Assembly (NCBI GenBank): GCA_900315705.1
Contig: ONAB01000004.1
Location: forward strand, 1-64,000
Length of the DNA: 64,000 nucleotides
From: an uncultured Bacteroidales bacterium
GTDB taxonomy: Bacteria > Bacteroidota > Bacteroidia > Bacteroidales > WCHB1-69
Direction: 5' to 3'
The position numbers and the translations under genes are program-made. The notes under the pieces are model-generated. The model searched no databases. It was not told the origin of the DNA and saw nothing but the letters and a program-made list of their open reading frames with translations. Below are positions 47,229 through 56,808 of this stretch, one piece after another (position 1 is the stretch's first letter; every line of letters begins with the position of its first letter).

Positions 47229-48929
47229 TTACTGTTCCAGCAGCTGCTTCACCGCTCTTTCCAGTGCCTCGCCTCTCAGGTCTTTGGCCACGATGCGGCC
47301 CTCACGGTCGAGGAGGAACATACTGGGGATGGAGCGCACGCCGTAGATGGCGGCAGCTTCGGAGGACCAGTATTTCAGGTCGCTGACGTGGTTAGGCCAC
47401 ACCAACTTGTCGTCCTTGATGGCCTTCTTCCAATTGTTGGCGTCACGGTCGAGGGAGACGCTGAACACTTCGAAGCCCTTGTCGTGGTATTTGGCATAGA
47501 CGTTGCGCACGTTGGGGCTCTCGCGGCGGCAGGGACCGCACCAGGAGGCCCAGAAGTCGATGAGCACCACCTTGCCGCGCAGGTCGGAGAGCTTGCGGAT
47601 GTTGCCGTCGGGATCCGGGAAAGCGAGTTCGGGAGCCAGGGCGCCGATGGAGGTCTTGCCCGCGGGAGAGTTGAGGATATTCCAGCGTTCCTTCACAATG
47701 GGATGATTGGGGTTGGTAACGTGCAGGGCGCGCACCACCTCCTCGTGGAGGGCGGCGTTCTGCTCGCGCGGGAACATATCCACAAACATCAGAGCGGCAA
47801 TGTCGTCCTTGTTGTTTTTGATCAGGTCGATGATCTTGCTGTTCAGGTAAGCGTCCGTCTCATTATATTGCTTCTGGTACACATTGATAACGTCGCGCAG
47901 TATCTGCTGGGCGTCGGTGACCAGTTCCGAGCCCTTGCTCTTCTGCCCTTCCGCTTGGCGGGCAAACTCGGCGCTCTTGTCCATATTAGGCCGCACATAC
48001 TGCTCAACCAGCGCGATGACACGGGCGGTCCAGGCATTGGCGTTCTTCTTCTGCCCCATCAAGTCATTATAGACCAGACTGTCGCGGTCGGCAATAAGTT
48101 TCTGAACCTTATCCATATAGGAGCCCAAGGAGTTTTGGGCCAGTTGATGGCGAGCGTTGACTCTCTGGATATAACTGTCCAGTTTGGCATAATAATCAGA
48201 ATGTCCTGACTCTCTTCCATCGGTGAAATTATAGTAATTGCCGACATTCTCAAGATAGTTGGCAAAGGGGCGGTAGTTGTTGTCTATGTCCTTGAGCGCC
48301 TTGGTGGCGGCAGTGGTGAACGTCTCCATATCGGAGCCCTTCACCTTGCCGGAAGGGGCCGTCTGCTGGCAGAGTGCAGCCAGCGACTCTGCCGACTTGT
48401 ACGTCTCGCTGATGTAGTTGTCCACATCGTCGTTGGTTTGGGTGTAGAAATTGATGTTCTGGGCCAAGCGGCTCCAATAGACCTGCTTGGGATCCACCTG
48501 CAGGGCCGCGTTAAGGCTGTCAACAACAACTTTCTTGCGCGACGTGTACCGAGTGGCCTCCTGCACGAAAGTCATAGAGGGTGAGCCCGTCACAGCCGGC
48601 ACGACCTGCAAGTCTTCCGCATTCAGGGTCAACTTGACATTTTCGCCAGGTTTCACCACGTAGAGGAAGTAGTTGTCGTTGCCGAAATCGAAACGATAGA
48701 TATCGTTTTCCAGATCCAGGTTCATCGTGAACTGGTCATTCACAATGTCGGCGGAAGCAAAAACTTTCCGTTCGTTGCCGTATGAATTGATCAAATCTAC
48801 GTGCTTGAATGTGTTATTTTCCAAATTCACCTGCACCGTTGACGTTTTCGTCTTGGTGTTCTGAGCGATGACGAAACTGTTTATCATCATCACTGCAAAC
48901 AAGATAGCAAAGATTTTACTATATTTCAT
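47229..48929 (-). CDS. Exported TlpA-like thioredoxin-fold protein
   Basis: The 566-residue protein has a signal peptide ending SFVIAQ. Residues 25-110 form a beta-rich N-terminal domain like DUF4369; a long helical middle (about 120-410) follows. The C-terminus is an AhpC/TlpA thioredoxin domain: PELAFPDPDGNIRKLSDLRG, VVLIDFWASWCGPCRRESPN with the redox Cys pair at about 463 and 466, YGVRSIPSMFLLDREG. It would act as a periplasmic disulfide reductase. The promoter at 48951-48959 diverges from that of the VOC gene. Confidence 0.9.
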   Translation of the reverse strand: MKYSKIFAILFAVMMINSFVIAQNTKTKTSTVQVNLENNTFKHVDLINSYGNERKVFASADIVNDQFTMNLDLENDIYRFDFGNDNYFLYVVKPGENVKLTLNAEDLQVVPAVTGSPSMTFVQEATRYTSRKKVVVDSLNAALQVDPKQVYWSRLAQNINFYTQTNDDVDNYISETYKSAESLAALCQQTAPSGKVKGSDMETFTTAATKALKDIDNNYRPFANYLENVGNYYNFTDGRESGHSDYYAKLDSYIQRVNARHQLAQNSLGSYMDKVQKLIADRDSLVYNDLMGQKKNANAWTARVIALVEQYVRPNMDKSAEFARQAEGQKSKGSELVTDAQQILRDVINVYQKQYNETDAYLNSKIIDLIKNNKDDIAALMFVDMFPREQNAALHEEVVRALHVTNPNHPIVKERWNILNSPAGKTSIGALAPELAFPDPDGNIRKLSDLRGKVVLIDFWASWCGPCRRESPNVRNVYAKYHDKGFEVFSVSLDRDANNWKKAIKDDKLVWPNHVSDLKYWSSEAAAIYGVRSIPSMFLLDREGRIVAKDLRGEALERAVKQLLEQ

Positions 48930-48950
48930 CTTTTAATTTTTTTTGAGGCG

Positions 48951-48977
48951 GCAAAGATACAAATTTATTATCTTTGC
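48951..48977. promoter_or_regulatory. Divergent promoter pair between TlpA-like and VOC genes
   Basis: TATCTTTGC reads leftward at 48951-48959 and rightward at 48969-48977, only nine bases apart. The rightward element fixes the VOC start at 48997. Confidence 0.65.
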
Positions 48978-48996
48978 GGCTCAAAAAATTAGTACA

Positions 48997-50076
48997 ATGC
49001 GAAGTTATAATATTGTAGGAATTCAACAGGTCGGCATCGGGACGGAAGATATGGTGAAGTCGTGGAAATGGTATGCCGATATGTTCCAGATGAATGTCCG
49101 GATGCTGGAGGACGACACCGTGGCGGAGCTGATGCTCCCCTACACGGGCAACCAGCCCCAACGCCGTCACGCTTGCATCGCCGCCAACCTCCAGGGCGGT
49201 GGCGGTTTTGAGATTTGGCAATACTCGGAACGCAAGCCGCAACCCATCTCCTTTGACATCCAAATCGGCGACCTAGGCATCTTCGTCGCCAAGATCAAAA
49301 GCCACAACATTGCGGCCTACCACGAGGAACTGACCCAGAAATACCGGGACATCACCCCGATATTCACCGACCCGCGCGGTCTGCCCACCTTCTACATCCA
49401 CGACCCGGCCGGCAACTGCTTCCAGGTGGTGGAGGACAACTACATTTTCATCGATGAGAACCGCTACTCCGGCGGCATCGTGGGCGCAATGATTGGCGTC
49501 TCCGACATCGACAAGTCGCTGCCCGTCTATCAGGACATCTTCGGTTACGACACGATCCTGTACGACAAGAACGGCACGTTCAGCGACTGGCACACGCTCC
49601 GGGGCGGCGAGCAGCACTACCGCCGTGTCCTGTTGGGGCGTTCCACGCCGCACACGGGCCCGTTTGCAGGCCTCTACGGCTCCGGCACCATTGAGCTGGT
49701 GCAGGCCCTCGACCGCACCCCGCGCAAGATCTACGAAGGCCGCTACTGGGGCGACCCCGGCTTCATCCAGATTTGCTTCGACGTCGTCAATATGCGCGAA
49801 CTGGAGAAGTACTGCCAGGAAAAGGGCTATCCCTTCACCGTGGACAGCTGCGCCAACCAGTCGCAATTCGATATGGGGCTCGCCGCCGGCCACTTCACCT
49901 ACATCGAAGACCCCGACGGCACGCTCATCGAGATGGTCGAAATCCACAAGATCCCTATCATCAACAAGCCCAACATATCCATCAACTTGATGAAGCGCGA
50001 CCGCACCAAGCAGTTGCCCACGCTTCTTTTCCGTATGATGAAACTTAACAAGGTCAAATTCAAAGACAATGGGTAA
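48997..50076 (+). CDS. VOC (glyoxalase-like) two-module protein
   Basis: The start at 48997 (MRSYNIVGIQQVGIGTEDMV) follows the promoter by 19 bases; a longer frame from 48943 is upstream of it. The 359-residue protein contains two glyoxalase/dioxygenase-like modules: GIGTEDMVKSWKWYADMFQM with FYIHDPAGNCFQVVED, and IGVSDIDKSLPVYQDIFGYD with FTYIEDPDGTLIEMVEIHKI. The first strand has Gln where a metal-binding His is usual. Known VOC enzymes include epimerases, lyases and dioxygenases; the reaction here is unknown. Its last eight bases overlap the iron-sulfur gene that follows, placing it firmly in the Hdr-like operon. Confidence 0.82.
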   Translation: MRSYNIVGIQQVGIGTEDMVKSWKWYADMFQMNVRMLEDDTVAELMLPYTGNQPQRRHACIAANLQGGGGFEIWQYSERKPQPISFDIQIGDLGIFVAKIKSHNIAAYHEELTQKYRDITPIFTDPRGLPTFYIHDPAGNCFQVVEDNYIFIDENRYSGGIVGAMIGVSDIDKSLPVYQDIFGYDTILYDKNGTFSDWHTLRGGEQHYRRVLLGRSTPHTGPFAGLYGSGTIELVQALDRTPRKIYEGRYWGDPGFIQICFDVVNMRELEKYCQEKGYPFTVDSCANQSQFDMGLAAGHFTYIEDPDGTLIEMVEIHKIPIINKPNISINLMKRDRTKQLPTLLFRMMKLNKVKFKDNG

Positions 50077-50677
50077 TCTTATCAATCTCATCAAGGAGGA
50101 CGTCCGCTACGAGGAGGCCCTCAAAGCGTGTATGAACTGCGGTATGTGCACAGCCGTGTGCCCGGCGGCGGAGTTTTACGACTACGACCCCCGGCGCATC
50201 TGCGACACCGTGCAGCGCGGCAACGAAGCCGACATCGAGAAGTTGCTCCGCACCGACACCATCTGGTACTGCGGACAGTGTATGTCGTGCAAGCCCCGCT
50301 GCCCGCGCGGCAACGCCCCGGGCGAGATCATCAACGTGCTCCGCAAGATTTCCCAGCAGTTCGGCTATTTCCGCGACAGCGAGATGGGCCGCCAGCAGAT
50401 TGAGCTGATGGAAAACATTGAAGGCAACATCCTCGAAATCGGCTATTGCGTGCACCCCGACAAGGTCAACCCGTCCAAGCACATAGAGCAAGGGCCTGTG
50501 TGGCAATGGTACATCAAGAACATCAAGGAGGTGGCCCCCAAGTTCGGAGCCAACTACCACGGCAAAGGCGCCGGCGCCCTGCGCGACATTCCCCACGAGG
50601 ATATGTCCGAGGTGCGCAAGATCTTTGAGGTGACGGGCGGTATGGAGCTCCGGCACCAAGTGCTCGACGACAAATAG
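50069..50677 (+). CDS. HdrC-like 4Fe-4S protein
   Basis: The 202-residue protein has two [4Fe-4S] motifs, CMNCGMCTAVCPA (about residues 21-33) and CGQCMSCKPRCPRG (about 68-81), in an HdrC-like helical frame: PRRICDTVQRGNEADIEKLL, PGEIINVLRKISQQFGYF. A C-terminal extension of about 100 residues (EQGPVWQWYIKNIKEVAPKF, EVRKIFEVTGG) is shared by the Bacteroidetes members. HdrC carries electrons between HdrA and HdrB, whose likely partners are at 34331-36418. The gene overlaps the VOC gene. Confidence 0.87.
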   Translation: MGNLINLIKEDVRYEEALKACMNCGMCTAVCPAAEFYDYDPRRICDTVQRGNEADIEKLLRTDTIWYCGQCMSCKPRCPRGNAPGEIINVLRKISQQFGYFRDSEMGRQQIELMENIEGNILEIGYCVHPDKVNPSKHIEQGPVWQWYIKNIKEVAPKFGANYHGKGAGALRDIPHEDMSEVRKIFEVTGGMELRHQVLDDK

Positions 50678-50739
50678 TCCTCCCCTACCCCCTTCTGCCA
50701 ATAACCTAAAAACAATAAACGAAAACGACACACCACGAT

Positions 50740-51084
50740 ATGGAAAATTTTGGCTTTTCCTTGAAAAAATCCCGGACGGTCAACCTTGTGCACGCCGATA
50801 TGCAGAAGTTTGACCAACTCATTGCCGCCGTGCCCTCCTACAAGCGGTGCATCGGCTGCGGGGGCTGCACGGCCTCCTGCTCCGCGCGCCAGTTCACGGA
50901 TTTCGACATCCGGAAAGTGCATTGCTATTTCAGCAGAGGCCAATACGACCAGCTGGAACAGGAACTGCAGAAGTGTATGCTCTGCGGCAAATGCACCCTC
51001 GTATGCCCCAGAGGCGTCAATCTACGCTCCCTTATCATCAATATGCGCCAAATTTTGTCCAACACCACTGAAATCTTAGGATAA
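50740..51084 (+). CDS. Small HdrC-like 4Fe-4S protein
   Basis: The 114-residue protein contains CIGCGGCTASCSARQ (about 37-51) and CMLCGKCTLVCPRGV (about 79-93), two [4Fe-4S] sites. The second is complete; the first lacks the Pro after its last Cys. The linker FDIRKVHCYFSRGQYDQLEQ resembles HdrC/GlpC. The stop overlaps the next start (TAATG), so its product is probably made in equal amount with the membrane protein that follows. Confidence 0.85.
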   Translation: MENFGFSLKKSRTVNLVHADMQKFDQLIAAVPSYKRCIGCGGCTASCSARQFTDFDIRKVHCYFSRGQYDQLEQELQKCMLCGKCTLVCPRGVNLRSLIINMRQILSNTTEILG

Positions 51085-52871
51085 TGGAGAATTTTCATCC
51101 CTTCGTGCTCCCGTTCGTGCTGGGCACTTTCGCTCTTTTTGCCATCTGTATATATAAATATGTCCGCTGGATACGCCAGTTCGACCGGCTTCAACGGGCC
51201 ATCATCCTGAAGAACATCTTCTCGGTCAAGCTGCTGCCGGCCATCTGGGAGATGTTCACGGAGTGTCTGCTCCACTTGCGCATCAGCAAGAAAAACTGGC
51301 GTCTTGGCTATATGCACCGCAGCATCGCCTTCGGTTGGTTCCTGCTCATCGTGGTGGGCGCCGTCGAGAGCCGTATCGGCACCCCCAAGAATTTCCACTT
51401 CTGGGTAGCCATCTTCTACCGTTATTTCCATCAGGCACCGCCCGAGAGTCACACAGCCTTTGTGTTCACCCAGGTGATGGACCTGCTGCTGCTTTACGTG
51501 CTCTCCGGCATCACACTGGCTTTCATCAAGAAAATACACTCCCGCATTCTCGGGATGAAGCGCGCCACCAAGCACACGTTGATGGACCGCGCCGTACGCA
51601 CAGCACTCTGGAGCATCTTCCCCCTGCGACTGCTGAGCGAATCGGTCTCCGCTTGCCTCTACCACAACGGCGGTTTTCTGACACAAACCATCGGCGACCT
51701 CTTCAGCCCGAACGTCGCGCAGTTCCTCGAAATGCCTTTCTGGTCCCTCTACTCCATCGCCCTCTGCGTTTTCTTCCTGCTGTTGCCGTTCACGCGCTAT
51801 ATGCACATCTTCACGGAAATCTTCCTCATCTATTTCCGCAAACTGGGCGTCAAGGAGCGCGTCAAGATGACTGGGTTCACCAAATTCGAGCTCAGCGCCT
51901 GCTCTCGCTGCGGTATGTGCATCGACGGCTGCCCGCTCTACAAGGACCTCGGCATTATGGATGTGCAGTCTGTCTATCTGCTGCGCAACCTGCGTAACCT
52001 CGAACATCACAAGGACATTGTGGAGGCCGGCAAGAACTGCCTGATGTGCAGCCGCTGCTCCGAGGACTGTCCTGTGGACATAGACCTGATGTCCATCCGC
52101 CGTATTTCCCGCGACAAGGGCGACCTTGACACCGACGGCAACTATCAGTACCTGCAGAAGGTCAAGTCGTTCAACTCCATCGGGCGTGTGGCCTACTTCG
52201 GCGGCTGTATGACCCAACTCACCCCCGCCATCAGCTCCGCGATGGAGGAAATTTTCAACGCCGTGGGGCAGAAATACTGGTTTATGGACAAGGAGAAGAG
52301 CATCTGCTGCGGCCGTCCGCTGGCGCAACAGGGATTTAACAAGCAGGCTGCTGAACTGCGCCGCAAGAACACGGAACTCATCCACAGTTCCGGCGCCACC
52401 GCGCTCGTCACCTCCTGCCCTATCTGCTACAATGCCTTCAAGAACGAATACCAACTGCACATCCCGGTGTATCACCACACCGAATATCTCGACCAACTCA
52501 TCAAGTCAGGTAAACTGAAAGTCAGCAAGGGCGACCTGAAGGTCACCTACCACGATCCTTGCGAGCTGGGACGCAGCTGCGGTATCTACAAGGAGCCTCG
52601 CAACGTGCTGAAAGCCGTGGCCACCCTGCTGAAGACTGAAAACGAGAAGGAGAAGAGCCTCTGCTGCGGTATGAACCTTGGCAACACGGTCATCACTCTG
52701 GAACAACAGACCATTCTCCGCAACTCTGCCCTCGACAATCTGACGGCACCGAACCCCGACGTAGTGGTCACCGCCTGCCCGATGTGCAAACGCGCGTTCC
52801 AACACGGCGGCACCTCCGTGCAAGTCAAGGACATTGCCGAAGTGGTCGCTGCTGCAACAAAGAAAGAATAG
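51084..52871 (+). CDS. HdrD/GlpC-like membrane iron-sulfur oxidoreductase
   Basis: The first 250 residues have four or five membrane segments (FVLPFVLGTFALFAICIYKY, SIAFGWFLLIVVGAVES, VMDLLLLYVLSGITLAFI, IALCVFFLLLPFTRYMHIF), like the cytochrome-b-type HdrE/DsrM part. Two [4Fe-4S] motifs follow, CSRCGMCIDGCPLYKDLG and CLMCSRCSEDCPVDIDL. Two CCG domains end the protein: YFGGCMTQ with ICCGRPLAQ and TSCPICYNAF, then YHDPCELGRSCG with LCCGMNLG and TACPMCKRAF. It could pass electrons between a quinone and the soluble Hdr-like proteins. The 595-residue size fits an HdrE-HdrD fusion. Confidence 0.87.
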   Translation: MENFHPFVLPFVLGTFALFAICIYKYVRWIRQFDRLQRAIILKNIFSVKLLPAIWEMFTECLLHLRISKKNWRLGYMHRSIAFGWFLLIVVGAVESRIGTPKNFHFWVAIFYRYFHQAPPESHTAFVFTQVMDLLLLYVLSGITLAFIKKIHSRILGMKRATKHTLMDRAVRTALWSIFPLRLLSESVSACLYHNGGFLTQTIGDLFSPNVAQFLEMPFWSLYSIALCVFFLLLPFTRYMHIFTEIFLIYFRKLGVKERVKMTGFTKFELSACSRCGMCIDGCPLYKDLGIMDVQSVYLLRNLRNLEHHKDIVEAGKNCLMCSRCSEDCPVDIDLMSIRRISRDKGDLDTDGNYQYLQKVKSFNSIGRVAYFGGCMTQLTPAISSAMEEIFNAVGQKYWFMDKEKSICCGRPLAQQGFNKQAAELRRKNTELIHSSGATALVTSCPICYNAFKNEYQLHIPVYHHTEYLDQLIKSGKLKVSKGDLKVTYHDPCELGRSCGIYKEPRNVLKAVATLLKTENEKEKSLCCGMNLGNTVITLEQQTILRNSALDNLTAPNPDVVVTACPMCKRAFQHGGTSVQVKDIAEVVAAATKKE

Positions 52872-52894
52872 GAATCGCCCTGCCAGGCTGTCAT

Positions 52895-54412
52895 TTATTT
52901 CTCCACCCTCAATCTCGCGACGGGAATGCCCAATTGTTCGCGATACTTGGCTATCGTGCGACGCGCCACCTTATAGCCTTTTTCCTCCAATAGCTCGTTC
53001 AATCGGTCGTCAGAAAGCGGCTTGCTCTTGTCTTCTTTCGCTATCAAATCACTTAAAAGGCTCTTGATAGCCTTGGAAGAGACATTGTCTTTGTTTACGG
53101 CCTCCGAAAAAAGGTGCTTCAGCGGAATGATGCCAAAGTCTGTCTGCACATACTTGCTGTTGGAGACACGGGAGATGGTGGAGATATCCAAGTTCACTTC
53201 ATCCGCTATGGTCTTCAAAATCATCGGCTTCAACTTGGTGTCGTCGCCCGTCAGGAAATAGTCGCGCTGATGATTCATTATGGAATACATTGTATTATAA
53301 AGAATCGTCTCGCGGGTGGAGAGCGCGTCGATGAACTGGTTGGCCTTGTCCACGTAGGTCTTCATAAAGCGTTCCGCCTCTTCTCTCTTTTTGGCTAACT
53401 CCTCTTTCGACAGGAACCTGTACTCATTGCTAAACTCCTTGTTAAGGCGTACCTTGGGCACATATTGGTTGTTGAGACTCAGCGACAGGACCCCGTCACG
53501 GGCGGTGATGGTGAAATCGGGATGGATGATTTCCGCCGACTTCTGCAGGGGCGTGGTGTCGTCGGCAGGGCGAGGCGACAGCTTCTTGATGACCGCCACC
53601 GCCTCTTTCACTGCGCTCTCCGTAAGATTCAATATCTCACGGATTTTGTCGTAACGCTTTTTCAGGAAGAGGTCGAAACATTGGCTTACAATGTCGGTCG
53701 CGGTGTGTACAGCGGAAGTTTGGTCAGGGAGGCGGTGCAATTGCAACAGGAGGCACTCCTTCAGGTCGCGCGCACCGGTGCCGGGCGGGTCCAGCTCCTG
53801 CACGAAAGTGGTAAGCACCTGCTCCACCTCTTGCGCATTGGTATAGAGATTCTCCATAAAGAGCAACTCGTTGGCAATGGTCTGCACATCCGAGTTCAAG
53901 TAGCCAGCCTCGTCCAGGTTCCCGACCAGATAGTCGGCAATCTGTTTCTGCCGCTCATCCATTTCCATCTCGCCGAGCTGAATCTGCCAGTTCTCCTGCA
54001 ATGACGCTGCATAGACTCCCTGGCGGTCGTACACGACACTGTCGTCGGGAGCGTTGGCGCGCCGAATGCTGTTTTCTATGTCACGCTCTGTAGGATAGTC
54101 ATCCATATCGTCATCGCGATAGTAGTCCTCCTTGAAAATCTCATCATCAGGCAGCTGGTCACCCGACAACTCCAGAGGGTTGCCGTTGTCATCATATTCA
54201 GCAGGGTCTGAATAATCATCCTCCCGATCTTGATGGCGTTCGTCCACATCATCCGAATAGACCTCCAGGGCGGGGTTTTCATCCACCTCCCTGTGGATTT
54301 CCTGCTCCAATGAGATATACGGCAGTTCCACCAGCTGCATCAGGCGTATGGTCTGCTGCGTGGCAATCTGGCGCTGTATCGCCTTCTGTTCCTGAGTCAA
54401 AGACTGTGACAT
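52895..54412 (-). CDS. rpoN: RNA polymerase sigma-54 factor
   Basis: Region I is Gln/Leu-rich (ATQQTIRLMQLVELPYISLE, DENPALEVYSDD). An acidic region II spans about 55-110. The core-binding region includes YLVGNLDEAGYLNSDVQTIA and LDPPGTGARDLKECLLLQL, and the helix-turn-helix lies before the closing RpoN box ARRTIAKYREQLGIPVARLR. Sigma-54 needs enhancer-binding ATPases to open promoters; none is encoded in the window. The gene lies after asnS but is separated from it by a terminator, so it likely has its own promoter in the 50-base gap or depends on read-through. Confidence 0.95.
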   Translation of the reverse strand: MSQSLTQEQKAIQRQIATQQTIRLMQLVELPYISLEQEIHREVDENPALEVYSDDVDERHQDREDDYSDPAEYDDNGNPLELSGDQLPDDEIFKEDYYRDDDMDDYPTERDIENSIRRANAPDDSVVYDRQGVYAASLQENWQIQLGEMEMDERQKQIADYLVGNLDEAGYLNSDVQTIANELLFMENLYTNAQEVEQVLTTFVQELDPPGTGARDLKECLLLQLHRLPDQTSAVHTATDIVSQCFDLFLKKRYDKIREILNLTESAVKEAVAVIKKLSPRPADDTTPLQKSAEIIHPDFTITARDGVLSLSLNNQYVPKVRLNKEFSNEYRFLSKEELAKKREEAERFMKTYVDKANQFIDALSTRETILYNTMYSIMNHQRDYFLTGDDTKLKPMILKTIADEVNLDISTISRVSNSKYVQTDFGIIPLKHLFSEAVNKDNVSSKAIKSLLSDLIAKEDKSKPLSDDRLNELLEEKGYKVARRTIAKYREQLGIPVARLRVEK

Positions 54413-54432
54413 ATTATATATATTTGGGTTAT

Positions 54433-54463
54433 AAAAAAACAGAGGGGGAAAACTCCCCCTCCG
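54433..54463 (-). terminator. Terminator after asnS
   Basis: Leftward, GAGGGGG pairs with CCCCCTC around a six-base loop (54442-54461), followed by a T-run at 54434-54440. It is a standard factor-independent terminator ahead of rpoN. Confidence 0.8.
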
Positions 54464-54465
54464 GA

Positions 54466-55863
54466 TTAGAATTCTGCGTTTTGCGGTGTTCTCGGGAAGG
54501 GGATGACATCACGGATGTTGGTCATACCCGTCACGAAGAGCAGCAAGCGCTCGAAACCGAGGCCGAAGCCGGAGTGCGGCGCGGAACCGAACTTGCGCGT
54601 CTCGAAGTACCACCAGTACTGCTGCTCGGTCATATTGAGCTCGTGCACGCGATTAAGCAACTTCTGGTAGTCGGCTTCACGCTCGGAGCCGCCGATAATT
54701 TCGCCGATGGTCGGGAAGAGCACGTCCATAGCGCGCACCGTCTTGCCATCGTCGTTCTGCTTCATATAGAAGGCTTTGATCTCCTTCGGGTAGTCGGTCA
54801 GGATGACCGGACACTTGAAGTGGTTCTCCACCAGGTAGCGCTCGTGCTCCGACTGAAGGTCGATGCCCCAGGAGACTTTATAGTCGAATTTCTTGTCGGC
54901 TTTCAACAGGATGTCGATGGCCTCGGTGTAGCCCAGACGGATGAAGTCTTGCTTCAAGACCGATTCGAGACGGGCGATGAGCTCCTTGTCGAACATATCG
55001 TTGAGGAAGCGAAGGTCGTCCATATTGTGGTCGAGGGCATACTGGACGAGGTATTTGATGAATTCCTCGGCAAGGTCCATATTGTCGGTGATGTCATAGA
55101 AAGCCATCTCGGGTTCAATCATCCAGAACTCGGCCAAGTGGCGCGGGGTGTTGCTGTTTTCAGCACGGAAAGTGGGACCGAAGGTGTAGATGTTGCCCAA
55201 TGCCAACGCGCCAAGCTCGCCCTCCAACTGTCCGGAAACGGTAAGGTTGGTGTGTTTGCCGAAGAAGTCCTTCTTGAAATCGACCTTGCCATCCTCAGTG
55301 CGAGGCACATTGTTCAGGTCAAAAGTGGTGACATTGAACATCTCGCCGGCGCCTTCCGCGTCGGAAGCGGTGATCAAAGGGGTATGGAGATAGAAGAAGC
55401 CCTTGTCGTTGAAGAATTTGTGGATGGCGAATGCCATTGCGTGACGCAGGCGCAACACGCAACCGAAGTAGTTGGTGCGCGGACGGAGGTGGGCGATTTC
55501 ACGCAGGAACTCCATCGAATGGCCTTTTTTCTGGAGAGGATAGACCTCGGGGTCGGCGGTGCCGTACACCTCGATCATCTCTGCCTGCACCTCCACGGTC
55601 TGGCCCTTGCCGGCCGATTCCACGAGCGTGCCCTCCACGTGGAGGCAGGAGCCCGTGGTAATGAGTTTCATCAGGTCATCGCCGAACTTGGCTGGCTCGG
55701 CCACGATTTGCAGGTTGGTCACGATAGAGCCGTCATTCAGGGCGATGAAAGCCACATTGCTGTTGCCGCGCTTGGTGCGCACCCAACCCTTCACGCACAC
55801 TTTGCTGCCAAAACCAATCTCCTCGGGATGTTTTATGATATCAATGATTCTCGATCTTTTCAT
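54466..55863 (-). CDS. asnS: Asparaginyl-tRNA synthetase
   Basis: The ATG at 55863 ([20 protein letters not shown]) gives the normal 465-residue enzyme; a longer frame from 55977 would overlap the sigma gene. The N-terminal OB-fold ([20 protein letters not shown]) binds the anticodon. The class II catalytic core shows [60 protein letters not shown] and [20 protein letters not shown]. It charges tRNA-Asn in the cytoplasm. It begins 25 bases after the primary sigma gene ends and is probably read with it. Confidence 0.97.
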   Translation of the reverse strand: MKRSRIIDIIKHPEEIGFGSKVCVKGWVRTKRGNSNVAFIALNDGSIVTNLQIVAEPAKFGDDLMKLITTGSCLHVEGTLVESAGKGQTVEVQAEMIEVYGTADPEVYPLQKKGHSMEFLREIAHLRPRTNYFGCVLRLRHAMAFAIHKFFNDKGFFYLHTPLITASDAEGAGEMFNVTTFDLNNVPRTEDGKVDFKKDFFGKHTNLTVSGQLEGELGALALGNIYTFGPTFRAENSNTPRHLAEFWMIEPEMAFYDITDNMDLAEEFIKYLVQYALDHNMDDLRFLNDMFDKELIARLESVLKQDFIRLGYTEAIDILLKADKKFDYKVSWGIDLQSEHERYLVENHFKCPVILTDYPKEIKAFYMKQNDDGKTVRAMDVLFPTIGEIIGGSEREADYQKLLNRVHELNMTEQQYWWYFETRKFGSAPHSGFGLGFERLLLFVTGMTNIRDVIPFPRTPQNAEF

Positions 55864-55888
55864 ACTATACGATGTTTTTAAAAGGTTC

Positions 55889-56755
55889 TTATTTGAGATA
55901 ATTTTGTAAAACACGGCACTTCGCGTCGTGACGCAGATGAGCGATGGCCTTCTCCTTGATCTGGCGCACACGCTCACGGGTAAGGTCGAACTTCTCCCCT
56001 ATCTCGTCCAAGGTCATCGGATGCTTGCGTCCCAATCCGTAATAGAGCTTGAGCACGTCGCCCTCCCGTTGGGGAAGCAGGTCGATAACGTGCCCCAACT
56101 CCTGTTGCAGCGATTCGTAAAGCAGCATCTCATCCGGGGCGGAGATGGACTCGTTGCGGATGACGTCATAGAGGTTGGTATCGTCGTCCTTGGTCAGGGA
56201 GGCGTCCATAGAGAGGTGGCGTGGCGAGTTGCGGAGCGAATCTTTCACCTCGCTCTCGGAGATGTCGAGTTTCTCGGCAATCTCGGAAATGCGGGGCTCG
56301 CGCTGCAATTTTTGTTCCAAGGCGGCCACCGTCTTGGAAATCTTGCTGATGGCCACCACCTTGTTCATCGGCAGGCGGACAATACGCGACTGCTCGGCGA
56401 TGGCTTGCAGGATGGCCTGGCGGATCCACCACACGGCAAAGGAGATGAACTTGAAACCGCGCGTCTCGTCAAAACGGCGGGCCGCCTTGATGAGGCCGCA
56501 GTTGCCCTCATTGATCAGGTCGGAGAGAGTGACGCCCTGGTTCTGGTACTGCTTGGCCACGGACACCACAAAACGGAGGTTGGCCTTGGTCAGACGCACC
56601 AGCGCCTCCTCGTCGCCAGCCTTGATACGGCGGGCGAGTTCCGCCTCTTCGTCGGCGGTCAACAGGGGCACACGGGCAATCTCGTGCAAATATTTGTCCA
56701 ACGACGCGGTCTCACCGCGGTTGGTCACTTGTTTGGTAATATGTAACTGTCTCAT
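55889..56755 (-). CDS. rpoD: Primary RNA polymerase sigma factor (Bacteroidetes type)
   Basis: The 288-residue protein lacks region 1.1, as in Bacteroidetes primary sigma factors, and begins [15 protein letters not shown]. Region 1.2 is [20 protein letters not shown], region 2 is [20 protein letters not shown] with [20 protein letters not shown], region 3 is [20 protein letters not shown], and region 4 is [20 protein letters not shown]. It should recognise the TAnnTTTG/TTG promoters seen throughout the window. It lies in the run DUF3078, sigma, asnS, with small gaps. Confidence 0.97.
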   Translation of the reverse strand: MRQLHITKQVTNRGETASLDKYLHEIARVPLLTADEEAELARRIKAGDEEALVRLTKANLRFVVSVAKQYQNQGVTLSDLINEGNCGLIKAARRFDETRGFKFISFAVWWIRQAILQAIAEQSRIVRLPMNKVVAISKISKTVAALEQKLQREPRISEIAEKLDISESEVKDSLRNSPRHLSMDASLTKDDDTNLYDVIRNESISAPDEMLLYESLQQELGHVIDLLPQREGDVLKLYYGLGRKHPMTLDEIGEKFDLTRERVRQIKEKAIAHLRHDAKCRVLQNYLK

Positions 56756-56808
56756 TATATTCTTACAACAGTTTTAAAATCTTAGTATAAGAATTCAGGA
56801 AACGTTCT

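Noticed and set aside
54310..55881. A 523-codon plus-strand frame across asnS
   Set aside because: Antisense to a complete asparaginyl-tRNA synthetase; it crosses a terminator and shows no protein signature.
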